A stretch of DNA of 64,000 nucleotides from Blautia obeum ATCC 29174 (lineage in GTDB: Bacteria > Bacillota > Clostridia > Lachnospirales > Lachnospiraceae). The stretch is taken from assembly GCF_025147765.1 (NCBI RefSeq), contig NZ_CP102265.1:389001-453000 (forward strand). Direction: 5' to 3'. The notes below the pieces were generated by a model, which saw only the letters and a list, made by a program, of their open reading frames with translations, was not told where the DNA came from and did no database searches. Position numbers and translations under genes: made by a program. Of the stretch, positions 1-8,681 are shown in pieces (position 1 is the stretch's first letter; the number at the start of each line of letters is the position of its first letter).

Positions 1-789
1 ATAATACCTGTGATTTTTGTACCTGTATGGGGAGCTTTAAGCATGTTGATCCTCCATCTTCAGGTTTTTAGCAAAGCTGAAAACAGCAGAAAAATAGGTA
101 TAGAAAAGCTTCAGGTCAATGAAGAGATATACAAAAATAACTTCAGGTTAAGGGAAGAAAATGATCATGATATTGTTCCCCTGGAGGAAGCACTTCTGAT
201 CAATGATCCGGAAAAACGCAGAAAGCTGATCATGGATATTCTGAATGATGATCCTTCAAAATATATCGAACTTCTGGAGAAGGCCCGGATGAATGAGGAT
301 GTGGAGGTTGTTCATTATGCGATCACTGCCATGGTAGAACTGTCTAAGGATTATGACAGCAAACTGCAGACTTTTGAACGCACATATGCAGCTGCACCGG
401 AGGATCCGGTTGTACTGGATGAGTATTGTGATTTTATGGAAGAATATCTGCAGCAGGGATTGCTTGAAAAACAGGTGGAACATATGCAGAGAAATCAGTA
501 CACACAGCTTCTTCAGAAGAAGATCAAAACAGATATGAATTTCCACAGCTGTTTGTGTCTGGCAGACAATTTAATGAAGCTTAAAGATTACTCAGGAGCT
601 CAGCAGATTCTGGATGTTATAGATAAAAAATGGCACAGAAGAGAAGAATACTGGGTGAGAAAAATCCAGTTATTTGCAGAGCAGAAAAATGGCAGGGCAA
701 TTCAGGCAGCTCTGAAACAGATGAAAGAGGAGCATATTTATTTGTCTTCAAAGAGTAAGGAGGTTCTGGCTTTTTGGTTAGATTCATAA
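1..789 (+). CDS. PelE-like membrane/TPR protein, 5' end missing
   Basis: The reading frame is open at the window edge, so this is the C-terminal part of a longer protein. A GTG at base 10 lies inside a hydrophobic segment and is unlikely to be the true start. After that membrane segment comes a soluble, helix-rich region of about 230 residues with acidic and Tyr/Leu-rich repeats that look TPR- or HEAT-like. The gene sits immediately before a PelA-type deacetylase, pelF and pelG and overlaps the next gene by 16 bases. That fits PelE, a membrane scaffold with TPR repeats that supports the PelF/PelG synthase. The assignment rests on context plus the membrane-then-repeat layout, because PelE is poorly conserved in sequence. 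A pelD-type c-di-GMP receptor would be expected just upstream, outside the window. Confidence 0.6.
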   Translation: MIPVIFVPVWGALSMLILHLQVFSKAENSRKIGIEKLQVNEEIYKNNFRLREENDHDIVPLEEALLINDPEKRRKLIMDILNDDPSKYIELLEKARMNEDVEVVHYAITAMVELSKDYDSKLQTFERTYAAAPEDPVVLDEYCDFMEEYLQQGLLEKQVEHMQRNQYTQLLQKKIKTDMNFHSCLCLADNLMKLKDYSGAQQILDVIDKKWHRREEYWVRKIQLFAEQKNGRAIQAALKQMKEEHIYLSSKSKEVLAFWLDS

Positions 790-2612
790 AGAAGATCAGG
801 AATTTTCAGTTTAAGGGGATCTTGATGATCCTGGGCTGTTTTATACTGATCGCAGCTGTGCTTTTTGCAGAAAGATCTGGGGTTCAATACCAGGAAAAAA
901 AGAGACAGATTTCTTATATAGATAAGGATAAAATCATAACAGAAAAAGAGGCGGCAGATTCATTAAAAAAGACATGTCTGGTTTTGCGTGACAGCAGCCA
1001 GGAAGAGAGTGAACAAGCCTGGATAGAGTTTCAGCGTATTTTTATGGATATGCGTGTTGGAACGGATGTGATTGATGTACAAAAGGATACAATTCCCGAT
1101 CTGGACGCCTATGAGATAGTTGTGCTTCTGCTCAGTGATCTTGATCCATTAAAAGAGAAGGTTCTGGATATCTGTGAATGGGTAGAAGATGGTGGAAGTG
1201 CAATGTTTGCACTGACACTGCAGAAGAATACATATGTGTCTCTGATAGAGCAAAAGCTTGGAATTATCTCATCCGGTTATGAGAATACAGAGGTGGATAG
1301 CATCTATTTTGATAAGGATTTTTTGATCGGTGGCGGACAGGCTTATACGATCATGGATCCATATGACTCCGCATGGGAAGTGGAACTTGCGGAAACCGCA
1401 AGGGTTTATGCCAGAGTTGGAGATCAGAGTGGAACACCAGTAATCTGGGAAGAGGATTATGGCAAAGGCAGATTTGTAGTTGATAATTTTGGATTATATG
1501 AAAAAGCGGTCAGAGGCTTTTATGCTGCTTCTTATAGTCTGCTTACGGATGCGGGAGTTTATCCTGTGATCAATGGCTCTGTGTTTTATTTGGATGATTT
1601 TCCTTCCCCAGTACCGGGAGGAGATGGTACCTATGTCAGACGTGACTATAATACTAATATTGCAGATTTTTATTCCAATATCTGGTGGCCGGATATGATG
1701 TCACTTGCAGCAGAGCATGGCGTCAGATATACGGGTGTGATGATCGAAAACTATGAAGATGAGACAGATGGAAAAATCAAAAAGCAGACAGACACACAGA
1801 GATTTCAGTACTTTGGAAATATGATCCTGCATCAGGGTGGAGAACTGGGCTACCATGGGTATAACCACCAGCCATTAAGTCTGTCAAATGTGGATTATGG
1901 AGATGTTCTTCCATATAAGACGTGGATAAGTATGAAAGCAATACAGGATGCATTTGGTGAACTGATCCGTTTTGGAAAAGAGATGTTTCCCGGAACAGAG
2001 CTGTCGGTGTATGTACCACCTTCAAATGTACTCTCAGAAGAAGGAAGAAAAATGCTGGCTGAAAAATTCCCGGAGATCCGAACAATAGCAAGTAACTATT
2101 TCCCTGGTGAATACGCATATGTACAGGAGTTTGAGACGGCGGATGATGGAATTGTTGAACAGCCCAGAATCATATCCGGTGCGATCATTGATGATTATAT
2201 GCAGATGGCAGCACTTTCAGAACTGAATATGCATTTTGTAAACAGTCACTTTATGCACCCGGATGATCTTCTGGATGAAGATCGTGGAGCTGCACTGGGA
2301 TGGGAAAAACTAAGAGCAAGACTGGATGAATATATGACCTGGATGAATGAATCAGCACCGTCACTCCGAAATCTTACAGGTTCGGAGCTGGCAGGAGCTG
2401 TTCAGCGCTATGGTGCCCTGACCGTAGACAAAGAGATCACAGATCAGGAGATCAGAATTCATCTTGGAAATTTCTATGATGAAGCCTATCTGATGGTCAG
2501 AATCAACGATGGTACACCGGGACAGGTTACAGGCGGCGAACTTACAAATGTTACCGGAAATCTTTATCTTCTGCATGCGCAGGAGAGCGAAGTGGTGATT
2601 GAGCGAAATTGA
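774..2612 (+). CDS. PelA-type polysaccharide deacetylase (DUF2194-like)
   Basis: This is a 612-residue protein with one N-terminal membrane anchor (about residues 15-32) and a large extracellular domain. Asp-Asp at 274-275 (in a DDFP motif) and His361/His365 (HGYNH) match the metal-binding and catalytic motifs of NodB-fold deacetylases of the PelA type. These partially deacetylate the GalNAc-rich Pel polymer outside the cell. No glycoside hydrolase domain is visible, as in Gram-positive pel loci where the deacetylase stands alone. The start is a TTG at 774 placed 11 bases after AAGGAGG. It lies inside the end of the preceding gene, which implies translational coupling. The stop overlaps the start region of pelF. 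The deacetylase fold is clear; the Pel substrate is inferred from neighbours. Confidence 0.8.
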   Translation: MVRFIKKIRNFQFKGILMILGCFILIAAVLFAERSGVQYQEKKRQISYIDKDKIITEKEAADSLKKTCLVLRDSSQEESEQAWIEFQRIFMDMRVGTDVIDVQKDTIPDLDAYEIVVLLLSDLDPLKEKVLDICEWVEDGGSAMFALTLQKNTYVSLIEQKLGIISSGYENTEVDSIYFDKDFLIGGGQAYTIMDPYDSAWEVELAETARVYARVGDQSGTPVIWEEDYGKGRFVVDNFGLYEKAVRGFYAASYSLLTDAGVYPVINGSVFYLDDFPSPVPGGDGTYVRRDYNTNIADFYSNIWWPDMMSLAAEHGVRYTGVMIENYEDETDGKIKKQTDTQRFQYFGNMILHQGGELGYHGYNHQPLSLSNVDYGDVLPYKTWISMKAIQDAFGELIRFGKEMFPGTELSVYVPPSNVLSEEGRKMLAEKFPEIRTIASNYFPGEYAYVQEFETADDGIVEQPRIISGAIIDDYMQMAALSELNMHFVNSHFMHPDDLLDEDRGAALGWEKLRARLDEYMTWMNESAPSLRNLTGSELAGAVQRYGALTVDKEITDQEIRIHLGNFYDEAYLMVRINDGTPGQVTGGELTNVTGNLYLLHAQESEVVIERN

Positions 2613-2622
2613 GGAGAAAACA

Positions 2623-4047
2623 GTGAAGATCTGTCTGATTTTGGAGGGATGTTATCCCTATGTGTTTGGTGGGGTTTCCACCTGGATGCACCAGTATATC
2701 AATAAAATGAAAGAACATGAATTTGTATTGTGGGTGATTGGTGCAAAGGCAGAAAACAGAGGAAAGTTTGTTTATGAGTTTCCGGAAAATGTTACGGAAG
2801 TACATGAGGTTTTTCTGGATGATGCGCTGAGGATGAAGGATACCGGCAGGTTAAGACATTCATTTTCTGACGAAGAAACACAGTCTCTCAGAGAATTGAT
2901 GCTTTGTGGGAGACCGGACTGGGAAATTTTATTCCGGCTGTATCATGATAAACATATGAATCCAATGTCATTTCTGAAGAGTGAGGAATTTCTGCAGATC
3001 CTTATAGAATGCTGCGAAGAACACTACCCATATATTGCATTTGCAGATGCTTTTCATACCATGCGTTCAATGCTGCTCCCGGTGCTGTATCTGATGGGGA
3101 CAGAGGTGCCGAAGGCAGATGTATACCATGCAATCTGCACCGGTTATGGAGGTCTTCTTGCCTGTCTGGGAGGTTATGTGAACAAAAAAGACGTGCTTCT
3201 TACAGAGCATGGGATTTATACACGTGAAAGAGAAGAAGAGATCATCCGTGCCAAATGGGTGGTGCCATCTTTTAAGAAACAGTGGATTTCTTTTTTCTAT
3301 ATGCTGTCAGATATGATATATCAGAGAGCATTTCGCGTGACCAGTCTTTTTACCAACGCTATGCATACGCAGGTAAGCATGGGTTGTGATAAAGATAAAT
3401 GCAGAGTGATATCTAACGGAATAGACTATGACCGACTGTCAGGGATTCCGCTGAAAGAGCCAGATGGCTGGATTGATATTGGCGCGGTAGTAAGACTGGC
3501 ACCGATCAAAGATATCAAAACGATGATATATGCATTTTTTGAGTTGTCAGCGCGGTTACAGAATGTGCGCCTGCATATCATGGGAGGCGTGGATGATGAA
3601 GAATATGCAGAGGAATGCTATGCGCTGGTTGACCAGCTGAAAATAAAAAATATAATTTTTACAGGGCGTGTAGATATTGTCAAATATATGGAAAAGCTGG
3701 ATTTTACAATACTTACAAGCATTTCAGAAGGACAGCCACTATCGGTTCTGGAATCTTTTGCCGCAAGACGTCCGTGTGTGACAACGGATGTCGGATGCTG
3801 CAGAGAACTTCTTGAAGGAAGCGAGGGGGACTCTTTTGGGCGGGCCGGATATTATGTGGCACCTATGTATCGTGAGGGTCTGGCGGATGCAATGGAAAAG
3901 CTGTGTGTGTCGGAGCCAAGACGAAGAAGAATGGGAGAAAATGCTCAGAACAGAGTGAAAACCTATTACAAACATGAAGATATGATGGAGAATTATCGTA
4001 AAGTATACAGGGAGGTTGAAGAGAAAAATGGCTGGAATAGGATTTGA
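2623..4047 (+). CDS. pelF: Pel polysaccharide glycosyltransferase PelF (GT4)
   Basis: PelF is the cytosolic retaining GT-B glycosyltransferase that polymerises UDP-activated amino sugars into Pel. The N-terminus carries the family hallmark LEGCYPYVFGGVSTW (DUF3492 region), and the C-terminal GT4 lobe has an EX7E motif at about residues 369-377 (EGQPLSVLE). The start chosen is GTG at 2623, preceded by GAGGAG at spacing 6. It gives the usual 474-residue PelF N-terminus; a TTG at 2599 in the same frame would add eight untypical residues and has no ribosome site. The gene overlaps pelG by 20 bases, so synthase and membrane partner are probably translated together. Confidence 0.92.
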   Translation: MKICLILEGCYPYVFGGVSTWMHQYINKMKEHEFVLWVIGAKAENRGKFVYEFPENVTEVHEVFLDDALRMKDTGRLRHSFSDEETQSLRELMLCGRPDWEILFRLYHDKHMNPMSFLKSEEFLQILIECCEEHYPYIAFADAFHTMRSMLLPVLYLMGTEVPKADVYHAICTGYGGLLACLGGYVNKKDVLLTEHGIYTREREEEIIRAKWVVPSFKKQWISFFYMLSDMIYQRAFRVTSLFTNAMHTQVSMGCDKDKCRVISNGIDYDRLSGIPLKEPDGWIDIGAVVRLAPIKDIKTMIYAFFELSARLQNVRLHIMGGVDDEEYAEECYALVDQLKIKNIIFTGRVDIVKYMEKLDFTILTSISEGQPLSVLESFAARRPCVTTDVGCCRELLEGSEGDSFGRAGYYVAPMYREGLADAMEKLCVSEPRRRRMGENAQNRVKTYYKHEDMMENYRKVYREVEEKNGWNRI

Positions 4048-5497
4048 GCTGAAAAAACTTTTCAACAGGCGTGGACTGTTTGCGACATTTCGGGCTTACG
4101 GATATGCTGGAGTTGTATGTACCGGACCAATGCTCCTGGGAGTTGTGCTTCTTCTTGGGGTTATGTTTTTGTGTGATATCACAGGCGGTTCAAGACACAG
4201 CAGAGAACTGCTGGTATGTATGATCACATATACTCTGCTGGCATCCCTGACCGTCACAAGTTTTCTTTCTATGGTGGTCACCAGATTTATTGCAGATCAG
4301 CTGTATGAAGAAAATTATGAGGCAGTACTGCCTTCGTTCTGGGGATCTTCAGGGCTCATGCTGATTGTGGGAGGCATTCTTTATGGAGTTTTTCTCATAT
4401 TTTCAGGAGCCGGACTACTGGATGGATTTCTCTGCTTTGGATTTTTTGGAGAGCTGATCATTACCTGGAATGCGATGAGCTATCTTACTGCGATCAAAGA
4501 TTACAGAGGAATTCTTCTGGCTTTTATCGCAGCGATCCTGGTGACATTTCTGACAGGGTGGATTCTCCTTATGACAGGGATTCCACATGTTGAGGCGTTA
4601 CTGATTGCTGTTTCTGTCGGTTATGGTGTAATGATGGTGTGGGATGTGACGCTTCTGTATCAGTATTTTCCGTCAGGAAATGTAAGCGCCTTTTTCTTTC
4701 TGAGATGGGTGGATCAGTTTTTACCACTGGCATTTACGGGTCTTTTTATCAATATCGGATTGTTTGCGCATCTGGTGATCATGTGGATGGGACCACTGCA
4801 GGTAAAAGTACAGGGGCTTTTTGTCGGGGCGCCGTACCATGACGTTCCGGCGTTGATCGCTTTTCTTACTATATTAGTTACAACTGTAAATTTTGTGGTT
4901 TCAGTAGAGGTGAATTTCTATCCGAAATATCGAAATTATTACAGTCTGTTTAACGACAAGGGTGCAATAGGAGATATTAAACAGGCCGGAAAAGAGATGC
5001 GAAAAATCTTAAATATGGAACTAAAATATACGGCACTGAAACAGCTGCTGACTACGGCGCTGGTGATTTCGGTGGGAGGTATCCTTCTGGAGTATCTGCC
5101 GCTTGGTTTCAACGATCTGATGGAAGGATATTTCCGGACACTTTGTGTGGGATATGGCCTTTATGCGGTAGCAAATACAATGCTGCTTCTCCTGTTATAT
5201 TTTACGGATTACAAAGGCGCATTGTGGTCTTCCGGGATTTTTGCGGCAGGAACTTCTGTATTTACGATAATATCCCTGTTTTTCCCACAGGTATATTATG
5301 GATTTGGTTTTCTGGCTGGATGTGTGGCGTTTTTTCTGTTCTCAGTTCTGAGACTGGATTACTATACAAAAAGGCTTCCGTATTACATCCTGAGTGTACA
5401 GCCGGTGGTTCAGGAGGAAAAAACAGGTATATTCACAGAACTTGGATATTTTCTTGATAAAAAACTAGAAGGGAGACAGGAGCTTGAGAAAATATAA
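4028..5497 (+). CDS. pelG: Pel exopolysaccharide membrane protein PelG
   Basis: PelG is a polytopic inner membrane protein of the MOP flippase type. It is thought to form the export path for Pel and to work with PelE and PelF. The 489-residue product starts with the typical MAGIGFELKKLF and has about twelve hydrophobic segments. I chose ATG 4028, about 12 bases after GGGAGG, over the in-frame TTG at 4016, which abuts the ribosome site. It overlaps pelF by 20 bases and the next lipoprotein gene by 14 bases, so the operon runs on. Confidence 0.92.
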   Translation: MAGIGFELKKLFNRRGLFATFRAYGYAGVVCTGPMLLGVVLLLGVMFLCDITGGSRHSRELLVCMITYTLLASLTVTSFLSMVVTRFIADQLYEENYEAVLPSFWGSSGLMLIVGGILYGVFLIFSGAGLLDGFLCFGFFGELIITWNAMSYLTAIKDYRGILLAFIAAILVTFLTGWILLMTGIPHVEALLIAVSVGYGVMMVWDVTLLYQYFPSGNVSAFFFLRWVDQFLPLAFTGLFINIGLFAHLVIMWMGPLQVKVQGLFVGAPYHDVPALIAFLTILVTTVNFVVSVEVNFYPKYRNYYSLFNDKGAIGDIKQAGKEMRKILNMELKYTALKQLLTTALVISVGGILLEYLPLGFNDLMEGYFRTLCVGYGLYAVANTMLLLLLYFTDYKGALWSSGIFAAGTSVFTIISLFFPQVYYGFGFLAGCVAFFLFSVLRLDYYTKRLPYYILSVQPVVQEEKTGIFTELGYFLDKKLEGRQELEKI

Positions 5498-7280
5498 AAA
5501 AGCAGCAGGATTGCTGGCAGTGTCCCTGGTCATTTCGATGTGCAGCGGATGTGTTATGGACAGAGAAAAAAGCAACGAAAGTCAGGCAGGTGAAACAGCG
5601 AATCTGACAGATGAAGATGCAGAAATAAAAAAAGCTGCGAAACAGGACATCAATGAAGTACATCTGAGAGATAAAGATACTTTATACGAAAATGATGATG
5701 AGACCAGTGTGGTGACAATGTATCTGACTGTTTCGAGAGGAAATGTATCGGAGAATACAGATCATTCCTGGAAGGAAATCAACAATTATTCGGTATATGA
5801 CTATGATACTATGGGAGTGGAACGTTATCAGGCTGCGGCTCTTCTGCAGGTCGGGGATGAAGATGGTCCACAGCAGGGAGCGGTCGGTTATGGAGAAACT
5901 GCGCCAAATGCCACAGTGCAGGTCCGGGGACAGACATCCAGCGAATATGCACAGAAGAATTACAAAATCGAGCTGAAAAAAAACAAGGGAACCTGGCGTG
6001 GACAGAGAACGATCAATCTGAATAAACATATGGGCGAAGGAATGCGTTTCCGAAATAAACTGGCTTATGATCTGATGAAGAAAATTCCGCAGATGCTTTC
6101 GCTCCGAACACAGTTTGTACATTTGTATGTGAAGGACAATACAGATGGAACGAGTGACAGCTTTGCAGATTATGGATTATATACGCAGGTAGAGCAGCTA
6201 AATAAAACAGGAATGAAGGCTCATGGCCTGGACTCGAATGGACAGCTGTACAAAATTAATTCTTTTGAATTCTATCGCTATGAGGACGTGATCAAAAAAG
6301 AAGATGATGCGGATTACGACCAGAAAAAGTTTGAAGAATATCTGGAAATAAAAGGAAATTCTGATCACAGTAAACTGATAGAGATGCTGGATACAGTCAA
6401 TGATTACTCGATACCGATTGATGAGATTCTGAACCAGTACTTTGATACGGAAAATATTACCTATTGGATGGCATATCAGATCCTGACCGGAAATGTGGAT
6501 ACACAAAATAGAAATTCTTATATTTACAGTCCGCTTAATTCCGATACATGGTATTTTATCAGTTGGGATAATGATGGTTCTTTTATGAGAACAGAATATA
6601 AAATACGGCAATTTTCAGATCAGGGCGGCTGGGAATCCGGAATCAGTAATTACTGGGGAAATGTCTTATTTCAGAGATGCCTGAAATCACAGACATTCCG
6701 AGATAAATTAAATGATGCGATCCTGGATCTGAAGGAAAATTATCTTACAGAGGACAGGCTCACCACGATGATTGAGAGTTACAAGAGCGTTGTAAAACCC
6801 TATGCGTATTCCATGCCGGATCAGATGAATGAGCCTCTGACGGAGGAACAGTATGAGCAGGTGGCAGCTGCAATTCCCGGAGAGGTGGAGACAAATTATC
6901 AGCTGTATCTGGAAAGCCTGGAAAAGCCGATGCCATTTTATATTGGAGTACCGGTTATAGAAGATAATAAACTGAAGCTGATCTGGGATGTTTCCTATGA
7001 TTTGGATGCAGAGGATATTACATATACCGTTGAAGTTGCAAGAGATTATCTGTTTCAGGATGTTATTTACAGCTCAGAGAATCAGCTGCTTCCAGAAATG
7101 GAGATGGATGTACCAGAAGCCGGACAGTACTTTGTCAGGGTGCGTGCAGGCAATAAATCCGGATACACACAGGATGCCTTTGATTATTACGTAACAGATT
7201 CCGGCAAGAATTATGGAATGAAATGCTTTTATGTCACAGAAGACGATCAGATTGAGGAAGATATTTATGATGAAAAGTAA
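5484..7280 (+). CDS. CotH-family kinase lipoprotein
   Basis: This is a 598-residue secreted lipoprotein. It has an N-terminal signal with lipobox ending in SGC (Cys at about residue 23), an acidic linker, then a CotH kinase-like domain. The domain shows the conserved RGQTSS...KNYKIELK stretch and the WDNDGS metal-binding motif (Asp362, Asp364). CotH proteins are atypical kinases; in Bacillus CotH phosphorylates spore coat proteins. The last 110 residues look like a fibronectin type III module. The start is TTG 5484 behind GGGAGACAGGAG. It overlaps pelG upstream and the VTC gene downstream, so it belongs to the same transcription unit. The substrate is unknown; a surface or matrix protein linked to the exopolysaccharide is possible. 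Confidence 0.82.
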   Translation: MRKYKKAAGLLAVSLVISMCSGCVMDREKSNESQAGETANLTDEDAEIKKAAKQDINEVHLRDKDTLYENDDETSVVTMYLTVSRGNVSENTDHSWKEINNYSVYDYDTMGVERYQAAALLQVGDEDGPQQGAVGYGETAPNATVQVRGQTSSEYAQKNYKIELKKNKGTWRGQRTINLNKHMGEGMRFRNKLAYDLMKKIPQMLSLRTQFVHLYVKDNTDGTSDSFADYGLYTQVEQLNKTGMKAHGLDSNGQLYKINSFEFYRYEDVIKKEDDADYDQKKFEEYLEIKGNSDHSKLIEMLDTVNDYSIPIDEILNQYFDTENITYWMAYQILTGNVDTQNRNSYIYSPLNSDTWYFISWDNDGSFMRTEYKIRQFSDQGGWESGISNYWGNVLFQRCLKSQTFRDKLNDAILDLKENYLTEDRLTTMIESYKSVVKPYAYSMPDQMNEPLTEEQYEQVAAAIPGEVETNYQLYLESLEKPMPFYIGVPVIEDNKLKLIWDVSYDLDAEDITYTVEVARDYLFQDVIYSSENQLLPEMEMDVPEAGQYFVRVRAGNKSGYTQDAFDYYVTDSGKNYGMKCFYVTEDDQIEEDIYDEK

Positions 7281-8013
7281 GAAAGAGTTATTTCGAAATG
7301 AGTGGAAATATCTGATCAGTGTGGGAGAAAAAGAACTTCTTCGTCTGCGTATGTCACCGTTTCTTCATCTGGATCCTCATGCAGATGAAGGGGGATATAT
7401 GATCCGAAGTCTTTACTTTGATGATTACTGGAACAGTGCGTATGAGGAAAAAGAAGCTGGAATTCTGATGCGAAAAAAATACCGTATCCGAATCTATAAT
7501 TACAGTGACAGATCCATAAAACTGGAGAGAAAGAAAAAGCATGGAAGCTATATCTTTAAAGAAAGCGCACCTCTGACTCGTGAAGAAGTAGAGAAGATTC
7601 TGGCTGGGGATTATGAATTTCTTCTGAAAAGCCAGTATCCTCTGTGCAGAGAGTTTTATGTAGAGTGTGTGAGCAATATGATGCGTCCGCGTACGATCGT
7701 GGATTATGACAGAGAACCCTGGATCATGGATGAGGGGACTGTCAGAGTTACATTTGACAGAGATGTGAGAGCAGCAATTGGAAGTTTTGATATTTTTGAT
7801 CCGACTTTGCCGACGCTTCCGGTGCTGGAACCCGGAAAACTTGTTATGGAAGTGAAATTTACAGAGATGCTCCCTCAGATCGTCAGAGATATTCTGCCGC
7901 CTCATGCAGCTGAATTTACGGCAGTTTCAAAATATGTACTCTGTTATGAGAAAACAAGATATATGAATGGGTTTGAATACTGGTATGAAATACAGGAAAG
8001 GGAGATATTATGA
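7267..8013 (+). CDS. VTC-domain (polyphosphate polymerase) protein
   Basis: This protein of about 248 residues consists of a single VTC domain, the triphosphate-tunnel fold that in yeast Vtc4 makes polyphosphate from ATP. Visible signatures are RNEWKYLI near the N-terminus, the basic tunnel strands KYRIRIYN and KLERKKKHG, and the acidic metal-binding strand EVKFTEMLP. The start is one of two adjacent ATGs (7267 or 7270), each behind GAGGAAG; an ATG at 7231 has no ribosome site and would extend far into cotH. It overlaps cotH by 14 bases and the DUF4956 gene by 4. CotH, VTC and DUF4956 genes travel together in many bacteria. Whether this bacterial protein makes polyphosphate is not shown by sequence alone. 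Confidence 0.85.
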   Translation: MMKSKKELFRNEWKYLISVGEKELLRLRMSPFLHLDPHADEGGYMIRSLYFDDYWNSAYEEKEAGILMRKKYRIRIYNYSDRSIKLERKKKHGSYIFKESAPLTREEVEKILAGDYEFLLKSQYPLCREFYVECVSNMMRPRTIVDYDREPWIMDEGTVRVTFDRDVRAAIGSFDIFDPTLPTLPVLEPGKLVMEVKFTEMLPQIVRDILPPHAAEFTAVSKYVLCYEKTRYMNGFEYWYEIQEREIL

Positions 8014-8681
8014 GTGTAAAAGACATGATAAAAAAGTCCGTGCTGGAATCAGGTGTATTTGATCAATATAATATTTCGAGTATTCTGGTCGCTCTGGTTG
8101 CAGCACTGGCGTTGGGAATTCTTATTTTTCTGGTATACAGAAGATTTTATACAGGCGTTATTTATTCAAGAACTTTTGCAGTAACTCTGGTAGGAATGAC
8201 TGTTCTGACCTGTATGGTAACGCTGGCGATCAGCACCAATGTTGTAATTTCACTTGGTATGGTTGGTGCACTTTCCATTGTCCGTTTTCGTACAGCAGTA
8301 AAAGATCCTATGGATCTTTTGTATCTGTTTTGGGCGATCACCACGGGAATCACGGCAGGAGCTGGAATGTATGTGCTGGCGCTTATTGCGGCAGCAATTA
8401 TGATCCTTATGATAATACTGTTTTACAGCAGACAGCAGAGAGGGAAAATTTATATTGCAGTTATCCATTACAGTGGAGATGAAGCAGGAGATGAGGTTAT
8501 CCGATGCTTTGGAAAACGAAAATATTTTATAAAGTCTAAAACTATGCGTAAAGAAAAAACGGAAATGGCAGTAGAGATCTTCTGTAAACAGGCAGATATG
8601 GACTTTATGGAAAAAATCCGTGCGATCGAGCATGTAGATGATGTGACATTGATCCAGTATAATGGGGAATATCATGGCTAA
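8010..8681 (+). CDS. DUF4956 membrane protein
   Basis: A 223-residue protein with three to four membrane segments in the first 145 residues and a soluble C-terminal domain of about 80 residues with an alpha/beta pattern. The conserved membrane motif GMVGALSIVRFRTAVKDP is diagnostic for DUF4956. The family has no proven activity and is a regular partner of VTC-domain proteins. Channel, sensor or polymer export roles are guesses. ATG 8010 overlaps the VTC stop (ATGA) and is preceded by a GGAAAGGGAG ribosome site. Its last bases overlap the next gene. Confidence 0.82.
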   Translation: MSVKDMIKKSVLESGVFDQYNISSILVALVAALALGILIFLVYRRFYTGVIYSRTFAVTLVGMTVLTCMVTLAISTNVVISLGMVGALSIVRFRTAVKDPMDLLYLFWAITTGITAGAGMYVLALIAAAIMILMIILFYSRQQRGKIYIAVIHYSGDEAGDEVIRCFGKRKYFIKSKTMRKEKTEMAVEIFCKQADMDFMEKIRAIEHVDDVTLIQYNGEYHG